Assembly: GCF_025060755.1 (NCBI RefSeq)
Contig: NZ_JANYUY010000001.1
Location: 372,001 to 436,000 of the forward strand
Origin: Paenibacillus doosanensis
GTDB lineage: Bacteria > Bacillota > Bacilli > Paenibacillales > NBRC-103111
Direction: 5' to 3'
Length of the DNA stretch: 64,000 nt
In this document: positions 16,559-23,965 of the stretch, piece after piece
Numbering within the stretch: the stretch's first letter is position 1
Layout of the letters: every line of letters begins with the position of its first letter
The notes under the pieces: model-generated
What the model saw: only the letters and a program-made list of their open reading frames with translations
Database searches by the model: none
What the model was told of the DNA's origin: nothing
Translations under genes and position numbers: made by a program

Positions 16559-17269
16559 TTAAGAGTTGCCCATATATTTATATCCGATTCCCCAAACCGT
16601 TTTTATTAACTTCGGCTCCTTCGGGTCTTGCTCGATTTTTTTGCGCAAATTGGCGATATGCACGTCGATAGAACGGTCGTTAATGAAGGAATCGATCCCA
16701 CGCAGCGCATTGATCAGCTCGTCCCGGCTGAACACCTTCTCCTTATTGGCGACGAACAGCTTCATAATTTCAAATTCGGAATACGTCGTATCCACATAAG
16801 AAGAGTTAACATAAATAGCTCTCCGCTCGTAATCCAGCTTGACCGGCTCCCCGTCGTCCAAGTCGATATTTGCTTGCGCCGGGCCCGGCATCGGATTGAG
16901 TATGCTCATATGCGAGCGGCGGATCAAGGCGGCGACTCTGGCGGTGAGCTCTCTCATGCTGAACGGCTTGCACAGGTAATCATCGGCACCTGCCACCAGA
17001 GCGTCGACTCTGTCCAGCACCTCGGTTTTCATCGATACGGCCAGAATGGGAACGCAGGACCGTTTACGCAGCTCCAGGCATAAATCGATACCGCTTATAT
17101 CCGGAAGCATGATGTCGAGGATGACCAAGTCCGGCGCAAACTGCTCGATCATTTGCAACCCATGGCTGCCGCTCTCGGCCCGCTTCACGGAGTACCCTTC
17201 TTCCGATAAATACATCGTTGACATTTCTCCGACCATATTATCGTCTTCGATAACCAGCACCTTGTACAT
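16559..17269 (-). CDS. OmpR/PhoB-family response regulator
   Basis: This 236-residue two-domain regulator has receiver residues 1-120 with acidic pocket EDD at 8-10, phospho-acceptor Asp52 (LVILDIMLPD) and Lys in DDYLCKPFSM. The C-terminal winged helix (about 140-232) ends TVWGIGYKYMGNS, the typical OmpR-type wing. The start ATG follows AATAGGTGATTC. It is the first gene of a pair with the hybrid kinase downstream. Direct hexamer repeats immediately upstream (17295-17331) could be its own binding site. Confidence 0.93.
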   Translation of the reverse strand: MYKVLVIEDDNMVGEMSTMYLSEEGYSVKRAESGSHGLQMIEQFAPDLVILDIMLPDISGIDLCLELRKRSCVPILAVSMKTEVLDRVDALVAGADDYLCKPFSMRELTARVAALIRRSHMSILNPMPGPAQANIDLDDGEPVKLDYERRAIYVNSSYVDTTYSEFEIMKLFVANKEKVFSRDELINALRGIDSFINDRSIDVHIANLRKKIEQDPKEPKLIKTVWGIGYKYMGNS

Positions 17270-17294
17270 CCATGAATCACCTATTCTGCATGAT

Positions 17295-17331
17295 TGTTAG
17301 AAAATAGTTAAAAAATTTAGAATGGTTTTAA
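17295..17331 (-). promoter_or_regulatory. candidate response-regulator binding site (spaced hexamer repeats)
   Basis: On the minus strand TTAAAA, CTAAAT, TTAACT and CTAACA follow each other with 5, 4 and 5 nt between them, ending 25 nt before the regulator start codon. OmpR/PhoP-type regulators bind direct repeats with about 11-bp periodicity. The surrounding sequence is AT-rich, so chance similarity is possible. Confidence 0.35.
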
Positions 17332-17539
17332 CATTTTCTTTGTATTTATCATATATTTTTTTCGTATTCTGGATGTTTGCCAGGAAAGAATTGTATCCTC
17401 CTATAAATATACTATATTAAGGAAAAGCTCGTCTATCATTCGTTAAAAAAACTAATAAAAGTGATACCGGTTCCACATCGGACAAAACTTCAACATGGAT
17501 GCCGGCAATTCGCCAAGGATGTTCCCGAACATACAAAAA

Positions 17540-17570
17540 ATACCGTCCGGCTCAATAGCCAAAACGGTAT
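17540..17570 (-). terminator. intrinsic terminator of the DeoR-ROK operon
   Basis: The minus strand shows ATACCGT, a 17-nt loop region, ACGGTAT, then TTTTTT. It lies 39 bp after the ROK kinase stop. The remaining gap up to 17269 holds AT-rich sequence and no recognisable gene. Confidence 0.7.
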
Positions 17571-17608
17571 CTTCGGTCGCATGGATGATGTATTCCAGGC
17601 AGCCGGTT

Positions 17609-18592
17609 TTAAACGGCCTCGCCCCGCAATTCTTTTAACCGCCGCCCCGCGGCCAACGCGCTGCCGACGATTCCGGCGTCGTCGATCATCTGTGCCGGCG
17701 CGATCGTCAGCCTCTCCCAGTATCCTTTATAAACCGAGCGCTGCAGCTGCTCCCGCATCGGTGCGAACAGCCTCTCTCCGGCCAGTGCCGCGCCGCCTCC
17801 GATAACGATAATATCCGGACTGTACAGGGATACGGCATAAGCCAGTCCTTTGCCGAGCAGTTTGCCGGTATGGTTCATAATCTCCACCGCCAGCGGATCT
17901 CCTTCATCGTAAGCTTTGGAAACGTCCGCCGACGTAATCCGATCGACCGGATCGCCGTTCAGCCAATCGTTCATAATGCTTGCCCGTCCCGCTTCCAATT
18001 GCTCTCTGGCCTGTCTGGCAATCCCCGTCGCCGAGACGAGCGTCTCCAAGCATCCCTGCAAGCCGCAGCCGCAAGTGTACGGGATTTCCGGCATCGGGAT
18101 ATGTCCGAGCTCTCCGGCCATATATCGGCCCCCGTAATAAAGCTCGCCGTTATTGACTACCGCAGCCGCCAAACCGGTGCCTATCGTAATGCCGAGCACA
18201 TGCTCATAGCCTTTGGCGGCCCCGGCTACCGCTTCGCCGTAAACATACATTCTGACATCGTTATCGATGAATGTCGGAATGTCCGTCCGCTTGCCGATTT
18301 CTTCGGCGGTAGGCACCTGAGTCCACTGCAGATTGCTGGCGAAAACCGTAATGCCGCGAACCGGATCGATGAACCCCGGAGTGCCGACTCCGATCGCCGC
18401 CACGTCCTTGCTCTCCACCTGCGCCGTCTGAAGCAGTTCTTGGATCATCCGGCTAATTTTATCGAATACGTATCCGCTCCCCATATGAGCTTCCGTCGGC
18501 TGTTTGATCTTAGAAATCAGCTTGCCGCCTTCATCGACAAGACCGCATACGATATTGGTGCCTCCAATGTCCATTCCGATCAAAAAACTCAT
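17609..18592 (-). CDS. ROK-family sugar kinase (glucokinase-like)
   Basis: This 327-residue cytoplasmic kinase starts MSFLIGMDIGGTNIVCGLVD, the ATP phosphate-binding motif. FIDNDVRMYVYGEA carries the catalytic Asp. The ROK zinc motif is CGCGLQGCLET, with GELGHI before it. Length and motifs fit glucokinase, though ROK kinases also phosphorylate other hexoses and amino sugars. It follows the DeoR-type regulator by 30 bp in one operon, so it probably acts on a sugar sensed by that regulator. It ends before the terminator at 17540. Confidence 0.9.
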   Translation of the reverse strand: MSFLIGMDIGGTNIVCGLVDEGGKLISKIKQPTEAHMGSGYVFDKISRMIQELLQTAQVESKDVAAIGVGTPGFIDPVRGITVFASNLQWTQVPTAEEIGKRTDIPTFIDNDVRMYVYGEAVAGAAKGYEHVLGITIGTGLAAAVVNNGELYYGGRYMAGELGHIPMPEIPYTCGCGLQGCLETLVSATGIARQAREQLEAGRASIMNDWLNGDPVDRITSADVSKAYDEGDPLAVEIMNHTGKLLGKGLAYAVSLYSPDIIVIGGGAALAGERLFAPMREQLQRSVYKGYWERLTIAPAQMIDDAGIVGSALAAGRRLKELRGEAV

Positions 18593-18622
18593 CGTTTCTC
18601 CTCCAACCCTTCTCTTATCGGC

Positions 18623-19420
18623 TTATCTGGGCCTGTCTGCAACATATACTTCAATCTGCGCTTCCTTCAGCGCCGCCGCCATCTCCTCGTCGAGCGGATC
18701 GTCCGTGATGCATCCGTGCAGCGATGATAACGGCGCGATGCCGAACAAGGAAGCTTTGCCGATCTTCGAATGGTCGATAACCGCGAACGTCCGACTCGAA
18801 CGTTGGATCAGCAAGCGGGCGATTTGCGCCTCAAGCTCGGAATACGTCGTCACTCCCTGCTCCAGAGCGAAGCCGTCGGCGCCCATAAACATTTTGCCGA
18901 TATTCAGTCCTTCAACGACTTTCTCCGCTAACGGACCGCACAGCTCAAAGCTGTTTTTACGCATAACGCCGCCGGTCAACACGACTTGAACCCCGTCGCT
19001 GTCGGCAAGCTCCATCGCGATATTGACCGCGTTGGTAACAACGGTAATGTTTTTGCGTCCTTTAATCTGCTTGGCAATCAAATACGTCGTCGTACCGCCG
19101 GTCAAGCCGACGACATCCCCTTCTTCGATCAGCGAGGCCGCTTTGGCTGCAATCGTTTCCTTTTCCACCCACAGAAGCTGCCTTTTTTCGTGAAACGACG
19201 CCTCCTTAATACCGGGAATGCCTTCGAACTGCGCGCCTCCGATCGTGCGGATGACGGCCTCCGTCTTCACCAAATGATCCAGATCCCGCCGGGCCGTCGC
19301 CTCGGAGCAGCCGAACTTGTCCATAATATCCTGGATCGTAATGCGCCCCTGCGTCTTTAACATATTCATTATTTTACTGCGTCTTTCTTCGCCTTTGGAC
19401 AATTCCTGACCACCCATCAT
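18623..19420 (-). CDS. DeoR-family transcriptional regulator
   Basis: This 265-residue regulator has an N-terminal helix-turn-helix (RITIQDIMDKFGCSEATARRDLDHL) and a C-terminal sugar-phosphate-sensing domain with VGLTGGTTTYLIAKQI and MGADGFALEQGVTTYSELEAQ. The ATG at 19420 follows GGAGTGAAGCG. It is the first gene of an operon with the ROK kinase and is transcribed from the sigma-A-like promoter at 19619-19647, leaving a leader of nearly 190 nt. It probably represses its own operon until a phosphorylated sugar accumulates. Confidence 0.9.
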   Translation of the reverse strand: MMGGQELSKGEERRSKIMNMLKTQGRITIQDIMDKFGCSEATARRDLDHLVKTEAVIRTIGGAQFEGIPGIKEASFHEKRQLLWVEKETIAAKAASLIEEGDVVGLTGGTTTYLIAKQIKGRKNITVVTNAVNIAMELADSDGVQVVLTGGVMRKNSFELCGPLAEKVVEGLNIGKMFMGADGFALEQGVTTYSELEAQIARLLIQRSSRTFAVIDHSKIGKASLFGIAPLSSLHGCITDDPLDEEMAAALKEAQIEVYVADRPR

Positions 19421-19618
19421 CGCTTCACTCCAACTGCCGATTCCTTTTTTGAGTACCGCTTAAAAGAGTGGCGAAAATCGCCGACTGCGCATGCGAAAGC
19501 AGCTTCCGGTCGCTGTTGTCCCCTGATTTTTTTGATGATTAATCCGCTGCTCTTCTCCAGATTGTTCTCGCTTGCTCCATCTGCTTTTTCACCACGGCTA
19601 CTTATGGTTATGTTGATT

Positions 19619-19647
19619 ATTATATGAGCTTATTATGACAATTTCAA
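19619..19647 (-). promoter_or_regulatory. sigma-A promoter of the DeoR-ROK operon
   Basis: The minus strand has TTGAAA (19647-19642), a 17-nt spacer and TATAAT (19624-19619), a near-consensus housekeeping promoter. The start codon is about 200 nt downstream. The leader contains a small GGCGA-TTT-TCGCC hairpin but no riboswitch that I recognise. Confidence 0.7.
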
Positions 19648-19706
19648 TCATTTATTTGATTTCTTCTTGCATATTATATGAAAAGCTCACATTCGCCCAC
19701 AGGTAT

Positions 19707-19950
19707 GAACCAATCCCCCAAAAGCCATCCATGCCGCTACGCGGCACCACAGACAATGGAAATGGGGTACCAAGAGTAATTTCCAGGGTAGTGACGTGAT
19801 ACTCTGAAGCTTATTCCGTCCGCATCCAGCTTCAGCTGGATCGGCGTCTAACCATTCCGCTGGGTTCGTTCTATGGGTAGACATTCCTTTCGGGGGAGAA
19901 CCCGGATTTCCACAGGATATGGCTGCGCATCATTTCCTAAACAAAAATAA
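19707..19950 (+). repeat. dispersed terminator-associated repeat, copy A
   Basis: About 244 bp, beginning GAACCAATCCCCC and ending CCTAAACAAAAATAA. It is nearly identical to copy C (39608-39850) and, apart from an internal segment missing there, to copy B (28519-28690). It contains small palindromes (CCGC-TAC-GCGG; ATCCAGCT-TC-AGCTGGAT) and no clear terminal inverted repeats. The right end runs directly into the U-tract of the terminator of the 20021-21370 gene. A 65-codon minus-strand frame (MSTHRTNPAEW...) crosses it; I do not treat it as a gene. Confidence 0.85.
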
Positions 19951-19982
19951 AGCGCGGAAGTCCGTAAGGACCGCCGCGCTTT
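19949..19982 (-). terminator. intrinsic terminator of the four-repeat secreted protein gene
   Basis: The minus strand has AAAGCGCGG ... CCGCGCTTT with an inner GTCC/GGAC stem, followed by ATTTTTGTTT. It begins 39 bp after the gene end; repeat copy A starts at its U-tract. Confidence 0.8.
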
Positions 19983-20020
19983 CGGCAGCTGCAAGCCGTT
20001 GAAGAGGCTTGGGCCGTGTA

Positions 20021-21370
20021 TTAGTTGTTATAGCCGTTGTCAACCCATGTTCTGATCTGCTTAGCTGCTTGTTCCTTGGCTTTCGCTTGTTGGTCGGGAT
20101 CATTAGTCATCGTTTCGATCATTTGATTGACTGGCGCGATCAAGCGGTCGAACAGTTCTCCTCCGGAGATGCCTGTAGCAGCCGACAAGCTTGCTCCAGC
20201 ATTCACCTTATCTTCTACTTCATAATATTTTTTATCGGCGATCAAGGCCGCGTCCGACACGATCCCTTTCAATCTTTCCTGCACTAGAGCGCTAATATTG
20301 CCCGCCGCTTGGGTTTCCTTCTCCCCGGTATAGCCGCCTTCGGACAAAATCTCGCTGATTCTCAAGCCTGCGCTGCTTTTGGCGCTCTCGATGGCGTTCG
20401 TATCGAAGGAGCCTTGCTCGGCGGCATGATCGATATCCTGTTGAACGATCCGGTTCAGCTCCGAAGACAAGAGTCCCGCTGCTACGCCGGTTGCGTCTGG
20501 CAGCGTTTTGCCGCTCTTCAGATCCTGCAGCACATCGTTATAATCTTTATCGGCAATCGTTGCGGCGTCGCTGATGATGAAAGCGATGCGGCGCTTCACA
20601 ATATTATCAAGGCTTGCAGCGCCCTGGTCTGCGGAAACGGCTTTATAGCCTCCTGCCGTATTGATCGCTTCTCTGATTTTATCGGCTGCTTTTTCTTTCG
20701 CTTGTTGAACCGCATCGGAGGAAACCGGAGTTTGGCCTACCGCGTTGTCGATGGACAGATTCATCAAACCTGTCAGCGCTTCGAACAATGCCTCTTGAGA
20801 CAGCCCGGATGCTTTCACCAGCGTTGCCCCCGATTCCAGTCGGTTCTCGATGTCATCGACATCATCGTTCGAGATCGCAGCGACGTCGGAGACGATCAAG
20901 TTCAACCGCTGCTGAATAACCGAATCCAGATTCATGCTGGCCTGGCTTACAGGCGCCTTGTACCCGTGTTCCATAATCGCATCGTTGATCAGGCTAGCGG
21001 CTTCATCATGCAGCTTCTGAATTTGATCGCCGGACAAGTTTTGGCCTTGCGCATTCAGGCTTACGTAAGTATCGAAATTGCTCACCAGCTTGTCACGCAG
21101 CAGCGACGCAGAAAGACCGGAAGCGTCGGCAAGCGTTTTGCCGTACGACACGTCGGACAGAACATCGTCTTCCTCCCTATCGGATACCCAAGCGGTGTAA
21201 GTAGCGAGATTTTGCAAATATTTGGCCACCAGCGGGGAGCTTACCGCCGGCTGCTGCAATTCTGCCGCATATGCGGGCTTTGCTTGAGGGGCATAGGCAA
21301 AGCTGCCGATCAGCAGCGCTGCCGCAACGCCTCCGGTAATCGTTTTTTTACTAAACAGTTTGGTTTTCAT
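20021..21370 (-). CDS. secreted protein of four related ~95-residue repeats, function unknown
   Basis: This 449-residue protein has a signal peptide (lysine-rich start, hydrophobic TITGGVAAALLIGSFAYA, likely cleavage after AYA near residue 35). The mature part consists of four alpha-helical repeats at about 45-138, 139-243, 244-340 and 341-445. Each contains a version of IVSDAATIADKDYxxVxxxLxxGxTLxxATGxxxxxL and ends with a Gly-Tyr pair. Repeat 1 is the most divergent. No catalytic motif or anchor is visible, so it is probably released. The promoter region carries the palindromic operator at 21404-21434 that also precedes the MarR-efflux operon, suggesting shared control. I do not recognise the family. 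Confidence 0.8.
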   Translation of the reverse strand: MKTKLFSKKTITGGVAAALLIGSFAYAPQAKPAYAAELQQPAVSSPLVAKYLQNLATYTAWVSDREEDDVLSDVSYGKTLADASGLSASLLRDKLVSNFDTYVSLNAQGQNLSGDQIQKLHDEAASLINDAIMEHGYKAPVSQASMNLDSVIQQRLNLIVSDVAAISNDDVDDIENRLESGATLVKASGLSQEALFEALTGLMNLSIDNAVGQTPVSSDAVQQAKEKAADKIREAINTAGGYKAVSADQGAASLDNIVKRRIAFIISDAATIADKDYNDVLQDLKSGKTLPDATGVAAGLLSSELNRIVQQDIDHAAEQGSFDTNAIESAKSSAGLRISEILSEGGYTGEKETQAAGNISALVQERLKGIVSDAALIADKKYYEVEDKVNAGASLSAATGISGGELFDRLIAPVNQMIETMTNDPDQQAKAKEQAAKQIRTWVDNGYNN

Positions 21371-21403
21371 GATTCTTTCTCTCCATTCCTTTAATCTCTA
21401 TAC

Positions 21404-21434
21404 ATTTCGTATGAGAAATATTTCTATACGAAAT
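21404..21434. promoter_or_regulatory. 31-bp palindromic operator, copy 1
   Basis: ATTTCGTATGAGAAAT is followed directly by ATTTCTATACGAAAT. Reversing the second half gives the first half except for one extra G, so the whole element is an almost perfect palindrome made of two ATTTC...GAAAT sites. It lies 34-64 bp upstream of the secreted-protein start. The same composite occurs at 28070-28101 and 28423-28453. Binding by a MarR protein is inferred from the copy next to marR. Confidence 0.6.
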
Positions 21435-21537
21435 ATATCACAATTAAACTTGTCTGTGAAGCTCTTGTTTCGGATATTCTTGAACGATTTATGAACATCT
21501 TTTACATTTTCTTAATATGACGTTTTTCGACGCCCGC

Positions 21538-21592
21538 AAAAAAGCGGCCGAACACGAACGGTTCAACCTTAAGACGGATCAGCGGCCCGCTT
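21538..21592 (-). terminator. probable terminator of the upstream MarR gene
   Basis: The minus strand has AGCGGGCC and GGCCGCTT arms (one bulged G) around a long, partly paired loop (GAAC...GTTC), followed by TTTTTT. It starts 6 bp after the MarR stop codon. Confidence 0.5.
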
Positions 21593-21597
21593 CCCGG

Positions 21598-22050
21598 CTA
21601 GGCCCGGAATGCGTCTGTCGGCTTTTTCTTTATATTTTCTCTGATCTGGCGCAGCACATTGTTGAATTGCTGTAATTCTTCTATGGAAATTCCCGACAGC
21701 CAGCGGGTAACGACTTCTTTTTCTTTGTCCAGCAGTTCTTGAAGAATTTCCCGGCCATGCTGGGTAATCACGAGACAGACCACCCGCCGGTCATCCACAC
21801 TGCGTTCTCTTCTAAGATAGCCCTGTCGAATCAATTTATCGCACAGCAAAGTAACCGCGCTGGACGACAGGGACAAATGCTCGGCCAACCGCGATACTTT
21901 TAACATGCCGCTTGCTTCCACACTTTGCAGTGCGCTGACCTGAGAGCCGGAAAACCGCCGGTCGACATGCTTGCTATAGGTAACAAACTTCCTCATAACG
22001 CGCCTTGCCGACGTCTCCAATTCTTCGATCAGTATGAATTCCTGTTCCAT
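21598..22050 (-). CDS. MarR-family transcriptional regulator
   Basis: This 150-residue winged-helix regulator has recognition helix region VSRLAEHLSLSSSAVTLLCDKLIRQGYLRRE and wing VDDRRVVCLVITQHG, both typical of MarR. The ATG at 22050 follows GGGGAGCCGAGG. It lies 72 bp after the 591-residue secreted-protein gene with a hairpin between, so it may be read partly by run-through from the efflux operon. Its target is unknown. The palindromic operator of the neighbourhood does not occur directly before it. Confidence 0.88.
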   Translation of the reverse strand: MEQEFILIEELETSARRVMRKFVTYSKHVDRRFSGSQVSALQSVEASGMLKVSRLAEHLSLSSSAVTLLCDKLIRQGYLRRERSVDDRRVVCLVITQHGREILQELLDKEKEVVTRWLSGISIEELQQFNNVLRQIRENIKKKPTDAFRA

Positions 22051-22077
22051 AACCTCGGCTCCCCGCTACATTTGAGA

Positions 22078-22111
22078 ACTCCCGCGCATCCATACGAGGA
22101 AACGCGGGAGT
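22078..22111 (-). terminator. terminator-like hairpin after the efflux operon
   Basis: Perfect 9-nt arms ACTCCCGCG and CGCGGGAGT with a 16-nt loop, 11 bp after the 591-residue protein gene. The U-tract is poor on the minus strand, so read-through into marR at 21598 is possible. Confidence 0.5.
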
Positions 22112-22121
22112 AGTCTTTAGC

Positions 22122-23897
22122 TTATTTGAATACGGCTACCAAGCGTTTGGCTTCGCCGAACTCCGTTTGAATCGATTCGTATACCTGGATCGTCAGATTG
22201 TTGTCCTGATAGTCGGCGCGGACTTTGTTAAAGTCGACGATCACTTCGCCGGATACCAGCTTGTCGATGCCGGCGCTGTCGGTGAAGGACAGGTTTTCTT
22301 CGGAAAGCGTACGGCCGGCCGAATCGACCAGAGCCACTTTCATTTTGGAGAAGTCCTGATCTACTACGACATTGTCGGTTTGCTTGACATCCACGTTCAT
22401 TTTCAGCTTATAGCCGTAAGTCAGCGTCGGATTCGCCGCGCTAATCAGATTCGTGTAAGCCTGGATGCTCCAGTTTTCCACTTTGACCTGGAACGGATAG
22501 AACGATAATACGTCATCCGCCTGAGCGAGCGGCTGCATCGTCACGTTCAGTGCGGCGATCGCCGATTTGTACGGCGCGGCAGCCTGCGTATCGGAAAGCT
22601 TGAGCATCATTTGATCGCCCTCCTCCGTATTCGGAACGGTGAAGGAATACGTCACGATATGGCTCAGCTTCGGCATTAGCTGCTTCGGCGGGTTGATTTG
22701 TCTGCTGCCGGCATAGCTTACTCCTTGCGGAGTATCCAGCTCGGTGCCGAAGGCGGGAACCGGAAGCGGCGTGTCGCTCTTGTTGGTCAGCTTGAACTTG
22801 GCCACCGCCGTTTTATAACCGATGCCTTGGTTTTCATGCATGCTGAGCTCGACAAGCGAAATATCCACATCGGAATTAACCGATTTGTTGACCGGGTCTA
22901 GAGCTATGACATCGTTGTAGCTGTAGTTAACCGGCTGCAGGCTGGACGGAATGCGCCCTTCGGGAAGCACGATTTGCACGCGTCCGATCGTATAATCGTA
23001 CGCTGCGCTTTGCCCTTTCGCATCCGTTTGCACGAAGCTCTCCGGCGTCAGCACGTTGATCGTCTTCAGCACGGTATCCTGGTTCGTCTCGATCGCATAG
23101 TGAACGTATTTTTTCTCACTCGGTTCGATCGTCACTTTATCTTTCTCGACCTGCTTGCCTTGGAACGAAGACGTGCCGTCTTTGCCTTCCAGCACCAGAT
23201 CCGGAACGGTAATCGTGCTCGAGCCGGTATTTTGCACCAGCAGCTTCACGACATAAGCCGTTTTTTGCTCGTTATTTTGTTTGTCCATATCGACCGGAGT
23301 ATAGGTCAGCGGCAGATTGCTCGACGGGATCGTAAACGTTTGACCCCAGTTTTTGATCGCGGCAGGATCGGTAATAACCGCGTCGCTGCCTGCCCAGCTG
23401 AGTCCATCCGCCGGTACGGTCAATACGGCCGTCTCCGTCTTAGGATATACGTCCCAGTCCACGTCGATCCATTGCAGCTCGGATAATGCGACCGCGTCCT
23501 TATTATCCAGCTTGATCATATAGCTCAGTTCGGTTTCCGACATCGGTAAAGCGGAATGAGCGTTCGCCGAGCTGCCGAGCAGCGTGTAGACCGTGCCGTC
23601 CGACGTTTTGACGCGCAGCTCGTAATCCGGAATGCGCTTCGTTTCCGACGTATTGTTTTTCAAATTGACGACGACGCCGATGTTGACGCCGGCGGCTGTT
23701 TTTTCGTTAAGCACGCCCTTGACCTGAACACTCAGCGCGTCGGTCAGCTGCCGGTATACCGGCGCGTTCGCGGCGGCGGCTTGATCCGAAGGATCAGCCT
23801 GCTCCGCCGCGTCGGCCCATACGGAAGCCACAGGGACAGATGCTGTCGACATAACTAAAGAGAGCGCCAATGCTGTTTTTCCCCATACGTTTTTCAT
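22122..23897 (-). CDS. secreted multi-domain beta-rich protein, last gene of the efflux operon
   Basis: This 591-residue protein has a signal peptide (MKNVWGKTALALSLVMSTA..., cleavage probably after SVWA or WADA near residue 29). The mature protein is a chain of Ig-like beta domains with repeated phrases such as GVVVNLKNNTSETKRIPDYELRV and VKLLVQNTGSSTITVPDLVL, the pattern of domains that stabilise or bind extracellular partners. No LPXTG, SLH or lipobox is present, so the protein is released or held non-covalently. The gene starts 68 bp after the MFS pump gene and is probably in the same transcript. I do not recognise a named family, and a role in efflux is only suggested by position. Confidence 0.75.
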   Translation of the reverse strand: MKNVWGKTALALSLVMSTASVPVASVWADAAEQADPSDQAAAANAPVYRQLTDALSVQVKGVLNEKTAAGVNIGVVVNLKNNTSETKRIPDYELRVKTSDGTVYTLLGSSANAHSALPMSETELSYMIKLDNKDAVALSELQWIDVDWDVYPKTETAVLTVPADGLSWAGSDAVITDPAAIKNWGQTFTIPSSNLPLTYTPVDMDKQNNEQKTAYVVKLLVQNTGSSTITVPDLVLEGKDGTSSFQGKQVEKDKVTIEPSEKKYVHYAIETNQDTVLKTINVLTPESFVQTDAKGQSAAYDYTIGRVQIVLPEGRIPSSLQPVNYSYNDVIALDPVNKSVNSDVDISLVELSMHENQGIGYKTAVAKFKLTNKSDTPLPVPAFGTELDTPQGVSYAGSRQINPPKQLMPKLSHIVTYSFTVPNTEEGDQMMLKLSDTQAAAPYKSAIAALNVTMQPLAQADDVLSFYPFQVKVENWSIQAYTNLISAANPTLTYGYKLKMNVDVKQTDNVVVDQDFSKMKVALVDSAGRTLSEENLSFTDSAGIDKLVSGEVIVDFNKVRADYQDNNLTIQVYESIQTEFGEAKRLVAVFK

Positions 23898-23965
23898 TGA
23901 TGGTTTCCTCCAAATTGTTTAACAAAGTATAAGTGCACAGAATACGACGGGTGACAAGCCGCTGC

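Noticed and set aside
19687-19884. Minus-strand 65-codon frame (MSTHRT...) conserved between repeat copies A and C
   Set aside because: Conservation follows from near identity of the repeats, the frame is broken in copy B, and it has no ribosome site or known family. A relic of a mobile-element protein cannot be excluded.
19707-19950. Repeat as a group IIC intron
   Set aside because: Location after terminators fits, but there is no GTGYG 5' end, no domain V-like hairpin and no reverse transcriptase frame.
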